The notes: generated by a model not told the origin, from the letters alone. DNA of 60,664 nt from Chthonomonas sp. UBA2387 (GCA_002343445.1 DDSP01000069.1:7041-67704), one strand, 5' to 3'. Counted from the first letter of the stretch, positions 41,353 to 50,459 are shown. Translations and numbers: made by a program.

Positions 41353-41940
41353 ATGGCATCTGTGACGACCGTCGATCTGATCGCTCTGCTCGAGTCCTGC
41401 GGCGCCGTGCTACGCGGGCACTTTCGGCTCGCGAGCGGGCGGCATAGCGACGTGTACGTCGAGAAGTTCCGCATCCTCGAACGCCCACCCGTTCTCGAAG
41501 CCGCCGTCGCAGCCATCATCGCCGGCTTGGGTGGCATGAAGCCGACACTCGTCGTCGGCCCTTCGACCGGAGGCATGATCGTCGCCTACGAAGCCGCCCG
41601 TCAGCTTGACTTGACCGCCGCCTACGTCGAACTCGTCGAAGGCAAGCGGGCGCTGAGGCGAAACGGCCACATCGCCCCAGACGCACGCGTGCTTCTCGTC
41701 GACGATGTGCTGACGACGGGCACGTCCCTGGTGGAGACCGCCGAGGTCGTCCATGCTGCAGGTGCGACCCTCGTTGGTGTGGGCGTGCTGATCGACCGAT
41801 CCGAAGCGTGTCCGGACTTTGGCTGCCCCGTGGTGTCGGCGTGCCGGTTCGATGCCCGAAGCTACGCCGAAGACGACCTGCCGGATTGGCTCGCCGCCAT
41901 CCCGCTCACCACCCCAGGTACGCGCGCCCGCTTGGTCTAG
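41353..41940 (+). CDS. pyrE: Orotate phosphoribosyltransferase
   Basis: This 195-residue protein has the type I PRTase PRPP loop VLLVDDVLTTGTSLVETAEVV (about residues 114-134) and the OPRT N-terminal pattern GHFRLASGRHSDVYVEKFRI, plus VVGPSTGGMIVAYEAARQL. It makes OMP from orotate and PRPP in pyrimidine synthesis. A GATAAT box ends 9 nt before the ATG. The TAG stop interlocks with the convergent flavoprotein gene over CTAG at 41937-41940. Confidence 0.92.
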   Translation: MASVTTVDLIALLESCGAVLRGHFRLASGRHSDVYVEKFRILERPPVLEAAVAAIIAGLGGMKPTLVVGPSTGGMIVAYEAARQLDLTAAYVELVEGKRALRRNGHIAPDARVLLVDDVLTTGTSLVETAEVVHAAGATLVGVGVLIDRSEACPDFGCPVVSACRFDARSYAEDDLPDWLAAIPLTTPGTRARLV

Positions 41941-43037
41941 TCCAGACTCATCGCCTTCATCACCAGTTCCTCGTACGGATGCTCCGAGTAGACGAAGTCC
42001 GCGGGCTGGATCGACAGCTTGTGGTCGTCGGTGTCGGGGTAGTAGCTCTTCGAGAACGGGTACATCCAGCCCGCGAGCCGCTTGGCCCACGCCATGTTGC
42101 CCCCGTGCTCGCTTTGCACCACCTGCGTGTAGCGTGCCAAGGCGTCCTCGGCTCCCGCAAGCGCCTCGGCCACATGTTCGGCCGCCTTGATGCCGGAGTA
42201 AATCGCCGGGCGAATGCCCTCTGCGCTGAACGGGTCGGTCATGGCGGCGGCATCGCCCACGATGAGGCAGCGGTCGCCGTGCAAGTCCATGGGGCCGTCC
42301 CACATCATCAACGGGTGGCCGAAGTGCTGGTGCGCCTCGGCGTCCACCCCGAACGCCTCGCAATAGCGGGAGAGCACCTGGCGCAGCGGTCCCTTGCTTC
42401 GCGCCAAAACGCCGCAACCGATCGAGTAGCAGTTCGCCTTGGGGAAGTTCCAGGCATAGCCGTCCTGCAACACGCTCAAGTCGATGTAGGCGATACCGTC
42501 CGTGGCTGCAACGGGCGCCTCCAGTTCGACGGCGGCCGCTCGAAGAGCGACCCGCTCCGGGAAACCCAGCCAACCCGCCATCGGCCCCTTTGAACCGTCT
42601 GCGGCCAACACGAAGCGACCTTCGAACGCACCCTCGTCGGTCGAAACCCGCCATCCCTCGGCGGTTCGTTCAACGCCTGTTGCGGCTTGACCCAGGACGA
42701 CCACGGCTCCGACACGTTCGGCCTGCTGAACCAAGAAGTGGTCGAACGTCTCACGGTGAACCATCCACAAGGCGGGGGACAGTGGGTAGGGCATCTTCCG
42801 ATCGCCGTGCTCCAGAAAGGTCAGCGTCATGCCGTGCGCCAGCGTCGAGACCACGGGCGAGAAGTCGAAGTCGAACCAATCGGCGATGCCGGGAAACACG
42901 CCGCCCCCGCAGGGCTTGTAACGGGGCATGACCTGCTTTTCGAGCAGCAACACGGAGACGCCGCGCTTGGCCAGATGATAGGCGGCTGAACTGCCCGAGG
43001 GCCCTGCGCCCACGATGATGCAATCGAAAATCGGCAT
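41937..43037 (-). CDS. Geranylgeranyl reductase family FAD-dependent oxidoreductase
   Basis: This 366-residue protein starts with the FAD-binding Rossmann motif CIIVGAGPSGSSAAYHLAKRG, followed by LLLEKQVMPRYKPCGGGV (the family's KxCGG motif), VLAADGSKGPMA and the second FAD motif CLIVGDAAAMTDPFSAEGIRPAI. The geranylgeranyl reductase family saturates isoprenoid chains (quinones, lipids) or acts on related polyketides; the substrate is not predictable. On the minus strand, TACACT lies 15 nt before the ATG. Its stop is interlocked with pyrE. Confidence 0.85.
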   Translation of the reverse strand: MPIFDCIIVGAGPSGSSAAYHLAKRGVSVLLLEKQVMPRYKPCGGGVFPGIADWFDFDFSPVVSTLAHGMTLTFLEHGDRKMPYPLSPALWMVHRETFDHFLVQQAERVGAVVVLGQAATGVERTAEGWRVSTDEGAFEGRFVLAADGSKGPMAGWLGFPERVALRAAAVELEAPVAATDGIAYIDLSVLQDGYAWNFPKANCYSIGCGVLARSKGPLRQVLSRYCEAFGVDAEAHQHFGHPLMMWDGPMDLHGDRCLIVGDAAAMTDPFSAEGIRPAIYSGIKAAEHVAEALAGAEDALARYTQVVQSEHGGNMAWAKRLAGWMYPFSKSYYPDTDDHKLSIQPADFVYSEHPYEELVMKAMSLD

Positions 43038-43094
43038 AGAAGGAGGTGCCGAAGTGTAGCCGTTCCAGACAACGGGATGCTGAGCCGCGGAGGA

Positions 43095-43757
43095 CTATTG
43101 AGGCGGCGGTTTGCCGGTTTCGACGGGCGCGCTGATTCTGAGACCGATCCAACGAGGGTCCCCGTAGGGTTTTCGGGGGTCCGCCGACTTCGGAGGGGCC
43201 GGACCCCTCGCACCCATGTTCCGCCGGGCGATGGCGAGGTCCTTGGCGTCTACGACGCCATCTAGGTTGAAGTCCAAGGTCAGTCCCCGCGCGCCAAGTT
43301 CCTCGGGCCAAAACCACGCCGGATGATTGCGGTCGACCCCAATCAGCCGCTTGATCAGGTCGAGGTCCTTCTGATCGATCTTCCGATCGCCATTGGCATC
43401 TCCAAACTTCCAGGGCAACGCACCCCAGGCATAGGGCTTGTCTTTGACATGAATGGTCAAGGGCAACGCCAGCGCTCCCGCCGCTTCGAACACCAACCGA
43501 TACTCCCCTGGCGACACATTGGGCAGCGCCAAGAAGAGATGATTCTCTTTGGTGATGTTGGTCGACCACCGATAGAGCAAACTCCCGTTCGGGCTGGTCA
43601 AGTAAATCTCGACCGGATTGTCCATATGCATTCCAGCGTCGAACCTAACCACCGACCCTTTCGCAGCAGGTCGCCGTTCGGGCTTGACCTGAATGGCCAA
43701 ACCCGACGCCGCCAACAGCAGAAACACCAGCCCTGCCAAGCTTCCCTCTCGCTTCAT
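43095..43757 (-). CDS. Secreted protein with dockerin-like calcium repeats
   Basis: This 220-residue protein has a signal peptide (SLAGLVFLLLAASGLAIQ), a beta-sandwich domain (MDNPVEIYLTSPNGSLLYRW, PGEYRLVFEAAG) and a dockerin type I-like pair of EF-hand loops: FGDANGDRKIDQKDLDLIKR and LDFNLDGVVDAKDLAIARR. A Pro-rich tail follows. Dockerins usually bind cohesins, but many non-cellulosomal bacteria have dockerin-like repeats as calcium-stabilised tails. It is followed upstream on the same strand by a second such protein, 36 nt apart, which suggests co-expression. Confidence 0.72.
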   Translation of the reverse strand: MKREGSLAGLVFLLLAASGLAIQVKPERRPAAKGSVVRFDAGMHMDNPVEIYLTSPNGSLLYRWSTNITKENHLFLALPNVSPGEYRLVFEAAGALALPLTIHVKDKPYAWGALPWKFGDANGDRKIDQKDLDLIKRLIGVDRNHPAWFWPEELGARGLTLDFNLDGVVDAKDLAIARRNMGARGPAPPKSADPRKPYGDPRWIGLRISAPVETGKPPPQ

Positions 43758-43793
43758 GTTGTCGATACCTCCCCGTGGCGCTTCCGAGCAACC

Positions 43794-44972
43794 CTATTGG
43801 TCGCCCGTCTGCCCCAAGTTCGCAACGACAATCGCGTGGTCGGCGATCGTCACGGCACCATCACGGTCCAAATCGGCCAGATAAGCGCTCCTACCCAGCG
43901 TGTCTTGCCGATGCCAATCGGCATCCGAGGACGTCTTGCCGATCTTGGATGCCACGTAATCCGCGTCGTTCGAGTCGATGTCGTTGTCGTAATCGATGTC
44001 TCCGAACTTGAACGTCACGCCTCCAACAACCGTGTGTTTGGGAGTATACGCCACATTGACGCGCTTTCGCAACGCACTTCTTGGAGTCAGGTAAATGCGG
44101 TAGTTGCCCGCCGGATGAGCGGCCATGTCGAACGTGACATTGTGGTCGCTCTTGATCCAACCGTACAGTTGACCCAGAATCCGGCCCTGCTCCGTCGCGA
44201 TTTCCACCGCGGTTTCCTCGTCCGTGATCACCGAGGTGTCCACGCTGATCGCGTTAGGGTCGTAAACAGCCTGGTTGAGCTGTAATTCCGCTTTCGCGTG
44301 CGACGAAGCCGTCGAAACCGTCATGTTCCCGCCCGTAGGTCCCCAGTATTCGGCGACAGCATACGAGTGCATCAGGCCCATCGGCACCACGACGTCGGCG
44401 TAAAACGTACCGTCGAGGTTGTCCACCCAAGTCACGTTTTGAGTGTGGCAGTAGCCTCCGGAAGGAAACCACTTGCCGCTCGTGTTGCTGGCATCCATCT
44501 GACCGATTTCGCCGGAAACCTGCATCAAATTGGTTCGAGACTTGGTCAGGTGCACCGATGCGCAAGCACGGGCGGCGCAAACCTCAAGAAACGTCGTGGC
44601 GTTGGCCAACAAACTGTGCCGACGGCTGAACCAAACGACCAGCAACCCATTGACGGGGGCAGGGTCGTTCGTGTAGATGCGGTACTTCACGTTGTACGAC
44701 GCATGGATGTCGTGCGAGCCGGTGCTGTACGGTTGGTTCCGCTTGCGGCTGGCGGACGTCGTGAACCCGATGGTCGTCGTCGAGCCGCTGTACGTGAAGC
44801 TGATCTCTGCCGGCACCGCGCTGGGCGGAGCGAACGTATTGACGCCGTTCAGCTCGCGCCGAATGGTGTAGCTGTCGTGGCCCATGGCGATGCCCCATAG
44901 GTCCGGCAGACTGAAGACAGGACTCGCAAGCAAGACGGCGCCGAGTGCGGCAAGTACGCGATTTCGTTTCAT
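43794..44972 (-). CDS. Secreted protein with dockerin-like calcium repeats (second of pair)
   Basis: This 392-residue protein has a signal peptide (RVLAALGAVLLASPVFSLP), a long beta-rich body (about residues 20-320) with four Cys residues that may pair (EVCAARACAS, GGYCHTQN), and a dockerin-like end: GDIDYDNDIDSNDADYVASK and LADLDRDGAVTIADHAIVV, ending VVANLGQTGDQ. The last residues match the end of the large protein at 14903 (both ...ANLGxTGD). The gene has a clear -35/-10 promoter and GGGGTGGTG before the ATG, so it is conventionally leadered. Function unknown. Confidence 0.72.
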   Translation of the reverse strand: MKRNRVLAALGAVLLASPVFSLPDLWGIAMGHDSYTIRRELNGVNTFAPPSAVPAEISFTYSGSTTTIGFTTSASRKRNQPYSTGSHDIHASYNVKYRIYTNDPAPVNGLLVVWFSRRHSLLANATTFLEVCAARACASVHLTKSRTNLMQVSGEIGQMDASNTSGKWFPSGGYCHTQNVTWVDNLDGTFYADVVVPMGLMHSYAVAEYWGPTGGNMTVSTASSHAKAELQLNQAVYDPNAISVDTSVITDEETAVEIATEQGRILGQLYGWIKSDHNVTFDMAAHPAGNYRIYLTPRSALRKRVNVAYTPKHTVVGGVTFKFGDIDYDNDIDSNDADYVASKIGKTSSDADWHRQDTLGRSAYLADLDRDGAVTIADHAIVVANLGQTGDQ

Positions 44973-45033
44973 TTCACCACCCCGAGAAAAAGGAGAACTC
45001 TCAAAGGCAACTCTACCTTTCCTCTATGGCCCC

Positions 45034-45062
45034 ATGTTACGTCAATTCTACGGGATTGTCAA
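45034..45062 (-). promoter_or_regulatory. Sigma70-type promoter for the dockerin-like pair
   Basis: Minus strand: TTGACA (45062-45057), 17-nt spacer, TAACAT (45039-45034), about 60 nt before the ATG at 44972. The message would have a leader with a CTCCTTTTTCTC tract and a GGGGTGGTG ribosome binding site. Confidence 0.7.
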
Positions 45063-45079
45063 GGTCACCACTAATGGTG

Positions 45080-47323
45080 TCAGTGCGCCAGCGTCGCCGG
45101 GATCGTGGATTCGTGCGCCCGGGCAAGCTCAGAAAGGGGCGCGCGGATCGCGGCACGCCCGCGCACCGAGACGGTCAAGGCATCACCGCCGATGGAGCCG
45201 ATCCCATGCATCGCGAGAGACCCAAGCGCTTCACGGGCCATCTCGATTCGCTCGGGATGCAGGCCGACCAGCACCTCGCCGGGTCGCTCCCCAAAAAGCA
45301 CGGCATCTTGCCGCCCATCGAGGGGCAGATCCGCCGCCAGACCAGTGCGTCCAGCCATCGCGATTTCGGCGAGGGCCACCGCCAAGCCACCGTCCGATGA
45401 ATCGTGGGCAAAGGCGATCCAACCCTCGGCAACAGCCCGCTCGAGCCAGCGACAGAGCGCCTTCTCGCCTTCCAGATCGGGCGGCACAGGCACGCCGTCC
45501 TCGACCCCGTGGACTTCGGCCAGATAGTCGCTCGCGCCCAACCCCTCGTGAGGGACGGAGGCAAGCGGGACTCGGATCAGCGCCAGCGAAACCTCTGCGT
45601 CCTGAGGCGCAAGGCCGACGCGCCTCCGTCCATCGGCCAGCACACCCAACATGCCGATCAGAGGCGTCGGCAGCACTTCGCCCAACTCGCTCTGGTTGTA
45701 GAACGACACGTTGCCGCTGATGACCGGAGTCTCCATCGCTTCGGCGGCCAAGGCGATCCCTCGGACAGCCTCGTGGAACTGCCAGTAGACGTGCGACAGC
45801 TCGGGATTGCCGAAGTTCAATCCATCGGTCACTGCGGTCGGACGCGCGCCTGTGCACGCCACGTTGCGAGCCGCCTCCACAACGGCGAGTTGCCCACCCA
45901 CGAACGGGTCGAGGTAAGTCTTCCGGCTGTTGCCGTCGATGCAGAGCGCCAGGCCCTTGAGCGTGCCACGCGGCAACAGAACAGCGGCATCGGCCGCGCC
46001 GCTGCTCAGGCTGGTCTGGGTTTGAACCTCCTGGTCGTACTGCTCGTACACCCAGCGCTTGCTGGCCAGGTTGGGGCTTGCCAGCAGTTTGAGGAGCGAT
46101 TCGGTCGGGTCGGCCACGGGCACCTCGTCGAGTTGGAACCGCTTCGCCCGCTCGTGGTACTCGGGAGTCTCGAACTCGGTTCGGTAGACCGGGCAGGTGT
46201 CCGTCAGAAGCTTGGGGTCCATGCACGCGGCCAACTCGCCGTGCCGTCTCACCCTCAGGATGCCGTCGCCGTTCACCTCGCCCACGACGCGCGCGGGAAG
46301 GCCCCATTTGTGGAACACGTCGAGCACCTCCTGCTCGCGTCCCTTCAGCGCCACGGCCATCATGCGCTCCTGGCTCTCGCTGAGCATGAGTTCGTAGGCC
46401 GACATGTCGCTCTCGCGCATCGGCACGCGATCGAGGTCCACGTCCATGCCCACGGAGCCCTTGCTGGCCATTTCGGTGGTGCTGCACGTCAGCCCAGCCG
46501 CGCCCATGTCTTGAATGGCGACAATCGCGCCGGTGTCCAGAGCTTCAAGGGTCGCTTCGATGAGCTGCTTCTCGGCGAACGGGTCGCCGATCTGCACGTT
46601 GGGGCGCTTGGCGTCGCTGTCCTCGTCCAGGGTTTCGCTGGCGAACGTCGCCCCGTGGATGCCGTCCTTGCCCGTGGCCGAACCCAGGTAGACGACCGGA
46701 TTGCCTCCCCCCGTGGCCGCTGCCGTGGTCATCTTCTCGATCTCCAGCAGGCCGACGCACATCGCGTTCACCAGAGGGTTGCCGCTGAATCGTGGGTGGA
46801 AGAACACCTCGCCGCCCACGGTGGGCACTCCGACACAGTTGCCATAGCCCGCGATACCCTCCACGACACGCTCGAACAGGTAGCGGTTGCGGCGCACCAC
46901 GGCAGGTTCGGCTTCGCCGTCGCGGATCGGACCGAATCGAAGCGAATTGAGCGAGGCGATGGGGCGCGCGCCCATGGTCAGAATGTCGCGGATGATGCCG
47001 CCCACCCCGGTCGCCGCTCCCTGGTACGGCTCGACGGCCGAAGGGTGGTTGTGCGATTCGACCTTCATGGTCACCCCCAGCCCGTCGCCGATGTCGACGA
47101 CCCCGGCGTTCTCCAGGCCGCTGCCCTCCATCGCCTCCTTGTACTTCTTGAAGAACGCGAGGACGGGGCGCGAGTACTTGTAGCCGCAGTGCTCGCTCCA
47201 CATGACGGCGAACATGCCGAGTTCCGTGAGCGTGGGTTCTCGACCAATGAGTTCGAGGATCGCGGCGTACTCGGAGTCGCGCAGCCCCATGGACGTGTAG
47301 ACTTCGGGGGTGATGGCGGCCAT
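45080..47323 (-). CDS. purL: Phosphoribosylformylglycinamidine synthase subunit PurL
   Basis: This 747-residue protein is the small (PurL-II) form: MWSEHCGYKYSRPVL near the start, VTMKVESHNHPSAVEPYQGAATGVGG with the ATP/magnesium residues, GNCVGVPTVGGEV, GGGNPVVYLGSATGKDGIHGA, IQDMGAAGLTCSTTEMASKG, SESQERMMAVA and DSSDGGLAVALAE. It aminates FGAR with PurQ-derived ammonia; PurS and PurQ must be encoded elsewhere. The start ATG at 47323 is fixed by TATACT on the minus strand ending 7 nt upstream, which indicates a leaderless mRNA. It overlaps the start of a divergent lipoprotein gene. Confidence 0.93.
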   Translation of the reverse strand: MAAITPEVYTSMGLRDSEYAAILELIGREPTLTELGMFAVMWSEHCGYKYSRPVLAFFKKYKEAMEGSGLENAGVVDIGDGLGVTMKVESHNHPSAVEPYQGAATGVGGIIRDILTMGARPIASLNSLRFGPIRDGEAEPAVVRRNRYLFERVVEGIAGYGNCVGVPTVGGEVFFHPRFSGNPLVNAMCVGLLEIEKMTTAAATGGGNPVVYLGSATGKDGIHGATFASETLDEDSDAKRPNVQIGDPFAEKQLIEATLEALDTGAIVAIQDMGAAGLTCSTTEMASKGSVGMDVDLDRVPMRESDMSAYELMLSESQERMMAVALKGREQEVLDVFHKWGLPARVVGEVNGDGILRVRRHGELAACMDPKLLTDTCPVYRTEFETPEYHERAKRFQLDEVPVADPTESLLKLLASPNLASKRWVYEQYDQEVQTQTSLSSGAADAAVLLPRGTLKGLALCIDGNSRKTYLDPFVGGQLAVVEAARNVACTGARPTAVTDGLNFGNPELSHVYWQFHEAVRGIALAAEAMETPVISGNVSFYNQSELGEVLPTPLIGMLGVLADGRRRVGLAPQDAEVSLALIRVPLASVPHEGLGASDYLAEVHGVEDGVPVPPDLEGEKALCRWLERAVAEGWIAFAHDSSDGGLAVALAEIAMAGRTGLAADLPLDGRQDAVLFGERPGEVLVGLHPERIEMAREALGSLAMHGIGSIGGDALTVSVRGRAAIRAPLSELARAHESTIPATLAH

Positions 47324-47732
47324 CCCGCGAAGTATATCTGTCGGCCTGACTTTGGGCTTGGTGCTGGTTCTTGCTCTCGGCTGCGTCCGCACGTGGAGCG
47401 CCGATGGCGAGTGGCTCGGCCAAAGAGAGGTGCCGGTCAGCGGCCTCGATCCAGCCGTGGCAAAGTCGCTTGGGTTGGTCAAGCTCACGATCCGCGATGG
47501 GCGTTTCGAGCTGCTCGAAGCGGGCATTCCGAAGGAAGGCTCGGTGCGTTACGATCCCGATCGGGCACTCTTACACGTGGAAAAGTACATGGGTCGCCCG
47601 ATGGATCAGGCCGCGCAAGGCATTCGGGAGAACAACGTTCCCTTGGAGATCAAGCCCGGACCCGATGGCACCCTGCTCTTTCATGATCCAAAAGGGTTCG
47701 ATCGGGAACCCTTGGTCCTGAAGAAGGGCTAG
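47313..47732 (+). CDS. Putative lipoprotein (139 residues)
   Basis: The N-terminus MAAIPRSISVGLTLGLVLVLALGC looks like a lipoprotein signal with lipobox ALGC. The mature part has MEEVPVSGLDP-like text (REVPVSGLDPAVAKSLGLVKLTI) and AGIPKEGSVRYD, a beta-rich pattern of unknown family. The ATG at 47313 overlaps the divergent purL start by 11 nt, and I cannot see a separate promoter, so the start may lie downstream instead. The plus strand holds TATATC at 47333-47338. Confidence 0.55.
   Translation: MAAIPRSISVGLTLGLVLVLALGCVRTWSADGEWLGQREVPVSGLDPAVAKSLGLVKLTIRDGRFELLEAGIPKEGSVRYDPDRALLHVEKYMGRPMDQAAQGIRENNVPLEIKPGPDGTLLFHDPKGFDREPLVLKKG
47331..47336 (-). promoter_or_regulatory. -10 box of purL (leaderless type)
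   Basis: Minus-strand GATATACT contains TATACT ending 7 nt before the purL ATG at 47323. The box lies within the 5' part of the divergent lipoprotein gene. Confidence 0.6.
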
Positions 47733-47854
47733 TGTTGGCGAAGGTTTGGCTTGGGTCGGCTGAGGTTCGCTTCGACCTCACCCTGTTCCCAAGGCCAACA
47801 CAACCTGAACTTCAACCCAACATCAGCCAAACACCAGCCGAGCACCACGAAAGG

Positions 47855-47860
47855 TACGAT
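47855..47860 (+). promoter_or_regulatory. -10 box of the cupin gene (leaderless type)
   Basis: GGTACGAT contains TACGAT ending 6 nt before the ATG at 47867; no Shine-Dalgarno sequence lies between. Confidence 0.55.
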
Positions 47861-47866
47861 CTCCCT

Positions 47867-48223
47867 ATGGATGCCGTCGTCGCTCCTTGGGCCGAACTCG
47901 AATCCGATCATCCCATCCCGCTGTTGCACCGCAAACGATTGCGTGGCGAACGAATGCTCGTCGCCCACGTGAACCTGGACAAGGGTTGCCATGTCGCCAC
48001 CCACTCGCACGAGAGCGAGCAGATGGCCTGCATCGTCTCGGGCAAAGTACGCTGGCGGCTGGGGGAACCCGGGTCGTCGGACTACCGTGAAGTGGACGTC
48101 GAAGGTGGCTCGGTGGTCTGTCTGCCCTCGTGGTTCCCGCACGGGGTGGATGCCCTCGAAGACACGTTCATCCTCGACATCCTCAGCCCGCCCGGCGAAA
48201 TGGGCGTCGACCGGCAAACCTGA
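47867..48223 (+). CDS. Cupin-domain protein (118 residues)
   Basis: A single cupin barrel: motif 1 DKGCHVATHSHESEQMACIVSG (two His and the Glu for metal binding) and motif 2 GGSVVCLPSWFPHGVDALED (closing His). The family has no fixed reaction; similar small proteins are sugar or aromatic-compound enzymes, or sensors. It stands alone and is leaderless by its upstream TACGAT box. The next gene starts 24 nt after its stop. Confidence 0.82.
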   Translation: MDAVVAPWAELESDHPIPLLHRKRLRGERMLVAHVNLDKGCHVATHSHESEQMACIVSGKVRWRLGEPGSSDYREVDVEGGSVVCLPSWFPHGVDALEDTFILDILSPPGEMGVDRQT

Positions 48224-48247
48224 CCCGCGATTCGCCAAACTAGGCGC

Positions 48248-49162
48248 ATGGCACTGTCGCGCCGCGACTTCCTCAAGCTGACCGGTGCTACGGCGCTCAC
48301 GCTGACGAGGCGCGAGTCCGAAGCGCAAACGCCGCGCATCGCGACGCGCCCCTACGGCAAGACGGGCTGGAGCGCTTCGATTTATGCCGTCGGCACGGCC
48401 GAGATCCCGGAGACCGAGGCGTCCGTCAAGGCCCTGAACCAACTCTTGGATGGCGGCGTGAACTTCATCGACACTGCGCCGAGCTACCAAGGCACTCGCA
48501 GCGAAACCGCCATCGGCATGGTGATGGCCAAGCGCCGAAAGGACGTGTTCTTGGCCACCAAGACCCTCGCACGCGACGCCGACGGGGCCTACGCCGAGGT
48601 CAAAGCGAGCCTCGAACGTCTGCAAACGAAGCAGATCGACCTGCTCCAGGTGCATGCGGTCAACGACGACGGCACCTTGGACCAGGTGCTCGCCACGGGC
48701 GGAGCGGTCAAGGGCCTCGAACGCGCCAAACGCGAGGGCCTCATCCGCCACATCGGCATCACGGGGCACACGCGGCCCGAAGTCATCCTCCGAGCGCTCG
48801 ACGCCTATCCCTTCGACGCTATTCTTGTTCCCGTTAGCGCACTCGACAAGCACATCCACGACTTCGCCACCGACGTGTTGCCCAAGGCGAACAAACTCGG
48901 GATCGGCATTTCGGGGATGAAGGCGCTGAAGGGCATGGAGTTCGCGCGCGGACGGGTGGACGAGCCCGAACCGTTGCTCCGCTACGCTCTCACGCTGCCC
49001 ATCTCCACGCTCGCCATCGGGCTCAGGCAGGTCTCGGAGGTGGAACCCAACCTGCGCGTGGCCCGCAACTTCAAGCCGATGCCCGCCGAAGAGATGCGCG
49101 CCCTCGAGACCGCCGTCCACCCACTCGCCACCACGCAAGCGCTCTGGTGGAAGCGGCGCTAA
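48248..49162 (+). CDS. Aldo/keto reductase with Tat signal
   Basis: This 304-residue protein opens with a twin-arginine signal (SRRDFLKLTGATALTLT) and then shows an aldo/keto reductase barrel: VNFIDTAPSYQGTRSETAIG (Asp and Tyr of the tetrad), VFLATKTLARDADGA (Lys), DLLQVHAVND (His), GLIRHIGITGHT, and ISTLAIGLRQVSEVE at the end. Tat export of a folded, cofactor-bound reductase to the periplasm is a plausible inference; this combination occurs in several groups. It ends 1 nt from the convergent antiporter gene. Confidence 0.88.
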   Translation: MALSRRDFLKLTGATALTLTRRESEAQTPRIATRPYGKTGWSASIYAVGTAEIPETEASVKALNQLLDGGVNFIDTAPSYQGTRSETAIGMVMAKRRKDVFLATKTLARDADGAYAEVKASLERLQTKQIDLLQVHAVNDDGTLDQVLATGGAVKGLERAKREGLIRHIGITGHTRPEVILRALDAYPFDAILVPVSALDKHIHDFATDVLPKANKLGIGISGMKALKGMEFARGRVDEPEPLLRYALTLPISTLAIGLRQVSEVEPNLRVARNFKPMPAEEMRALETAVHPLATTQALWWKRR

Positions 49163-49163
49163 G

Positions 49164-50444
49164 TCAGCCAGGCGATGGACGGGCGCCAGCCGTGCCGTAC
49201 CACTTCGCAAAGATCGGGGACGCCATCACCGTCGTCACGATGGCCATCAGTACCATGACCGTGTAGAGGGTCGGAGTGATCACCCCGTGTTGGAGTCCGA
49301 TGTTCAAGATGATGAGTTCCATCAGGCCCCGAGCATTCATGAGCACGCCGATCGCCGACGCATCCCGCCACGTTTCGCCCGCGAGCCGCGCAGCCAGCAT
49401 GCACCCCACCCACTTGCCGACAATGGCGAACAACACGACCACCAAGGCGATGGCCATCACGTTGCCGACGCCCAGCAACTGGACCTTGGTATTCAGACCC
49501 GAATAGGTGAAGAACAGGGGCAACAAAAGCGTGCTCGTGGCGTACTCGACCCTCAGCCGGATGCCCTTCGAGAACTCGCCTCGAGGCATGCAGACCCCGG
49601 TCACAAACGCTCCAAAAACGGCGTAGATGCCGATCGCGTCGGTGAACCATGCGGCCAGCGAGACGATGGCGAACGTCGTGATCGCGATCGGCTGCGTGAC
49701 GGTCCCCTCGCGTTGGGTCCACGCTTCTAGGCGTTGCAGCAAGGGCCGCGCCAGAAGCATGAAGCACAAGAAGAGGGCTCCGCCGCCGATCGCCCACAGG
49801 GCATAGGAGGGCGTCGAAGTGAACGATGACAAGACGACGGCGAGCATGGCCCAGGCCATGGCGTCGTCCGTGGCCCCGGCCGCGAGGGCCAGGGTGCCCA
49901 TCGTTGTTCCCGCCAAGCCCCTCTCGCTGATGATTCGGGCCAACATCGGAAAGGCCGTGATGCACATGGCGGCCCCCATGAACACGGCTCCCTCCCAGGC
50001 CTTTGCGGACTCGTTGAAGTAGACACCCGGTTCGCGCATCCAAGTCGAAGCAAGCACCCCGAGCGCGAAGGGCAGGACGATGCCGGAGAGCGACACGCTC
50101 ACCGCTCCCTTGGCCTTTTGCCGCAACAAGGAGGTCTCGAACTCCAAGCCGACCAGAAACATGTAGAGCACGAGCCCGAGTTGCGACGCCACGTACAGAA
50201 CGGACATCGAAGGATGCCGAATCGGGGCCTCGCCCACAATGGCCGTCTGGGGAAACAGCCACGACTGCGCCTGCGGGGCTAGGAGCCCGAACAGAGACGG
50301 ACCCAACAACACGCCCGCGATCATCTCCATGACCACCTGCGTCTGGCCCAGATAGCGGCGGCCGAACCAGCCGACGGCCCGGCAGACGAGCAGGATCACC
50401 GCCAGTTGCAGGAAAAACCGAACAGCCAAGGCGACATCCGTCAC
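49164..50444 (-). CDS. Cation:proton antiporter, CPA2 (Kef-type) family
   Basis: This 426-residue protein has about 12 membrane helices typical of Na+/H+ exchanger family 2: FFLQLAVILLVCRAVGWFG, MEMIAGVLLGPSLFGLLAP, GLVLYMFLVGLEFE, and LAAGATDDAMAWAMLAVVL with the ion-binding TDD motif, then GAFVTGVCMPR and VLMNARGLMELIILNIGL. It exchanges cations for protons across the inner membrane. The start is taken as the GTG at 50444 because minus-strand TACGAT ends 9 nt upstream; a longer upstream frame is not needed. It has no C-terminal TrkA-N domain, unlike KefB/KefC. Confidence 0.88.
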   Translation of the reverse strand: MTDVALAVRFFLQLAVILLVCRAVGWFGRRYLGQTQVVMEMIAGVLLGPSLFGLLAPQAQSWLFPQTAIVGEAPIRHPSMSVLYVASQLGLVLYMFLVGLEFETSLLRQKAKGAVSVSLSGIVLPFALGVLASTWMREPGVYFNESAKAWEGAVFMGAAMCITAFPMLARIISERGLAGTTMGTLALAAGATDDAMAWAMLAVVLSSFTSTPSYALWAIGGGALFLCFMLLARPLLQRLEAWTQREGTVTQPIAITTFAIVSLAAWFTDAIGIYAVFGAFVTGVCMPRGEFSKGIRLRVEYATSTLLLPLFFTYSGLNTKVQLLGVGNVMAIALVVVLFAIVGKWVGCMLAARLAGETWRDASAIGVLMNARGLMELIILNIGLQHGVITPTLYTVMVLMAIVTTVMASPIFAKWYGTAGARPSPG

Positions 50445-50453
50445 AACGTGACC

Positions 50454-50459
50454 ATCGTA
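50454..50459 (-). promoter_or_regulatory. -10 box of the antiporter gene (leaderless type)
   Basis: Minus-strand GGCTACGAT contains TACGAT ending 9 nt before the GTG at 50444. Confidence 0.5.

Noticed and set aside
43038..43048. AGAAGGAGGTG, a near-perfect Shine-Dalgarno sequence just upstream of the flavoprotein gene
   Set aside because: It is on the plus strand, whereas the gene is on the minus strand; no plus-strand start or frame follows at a suitable distance.
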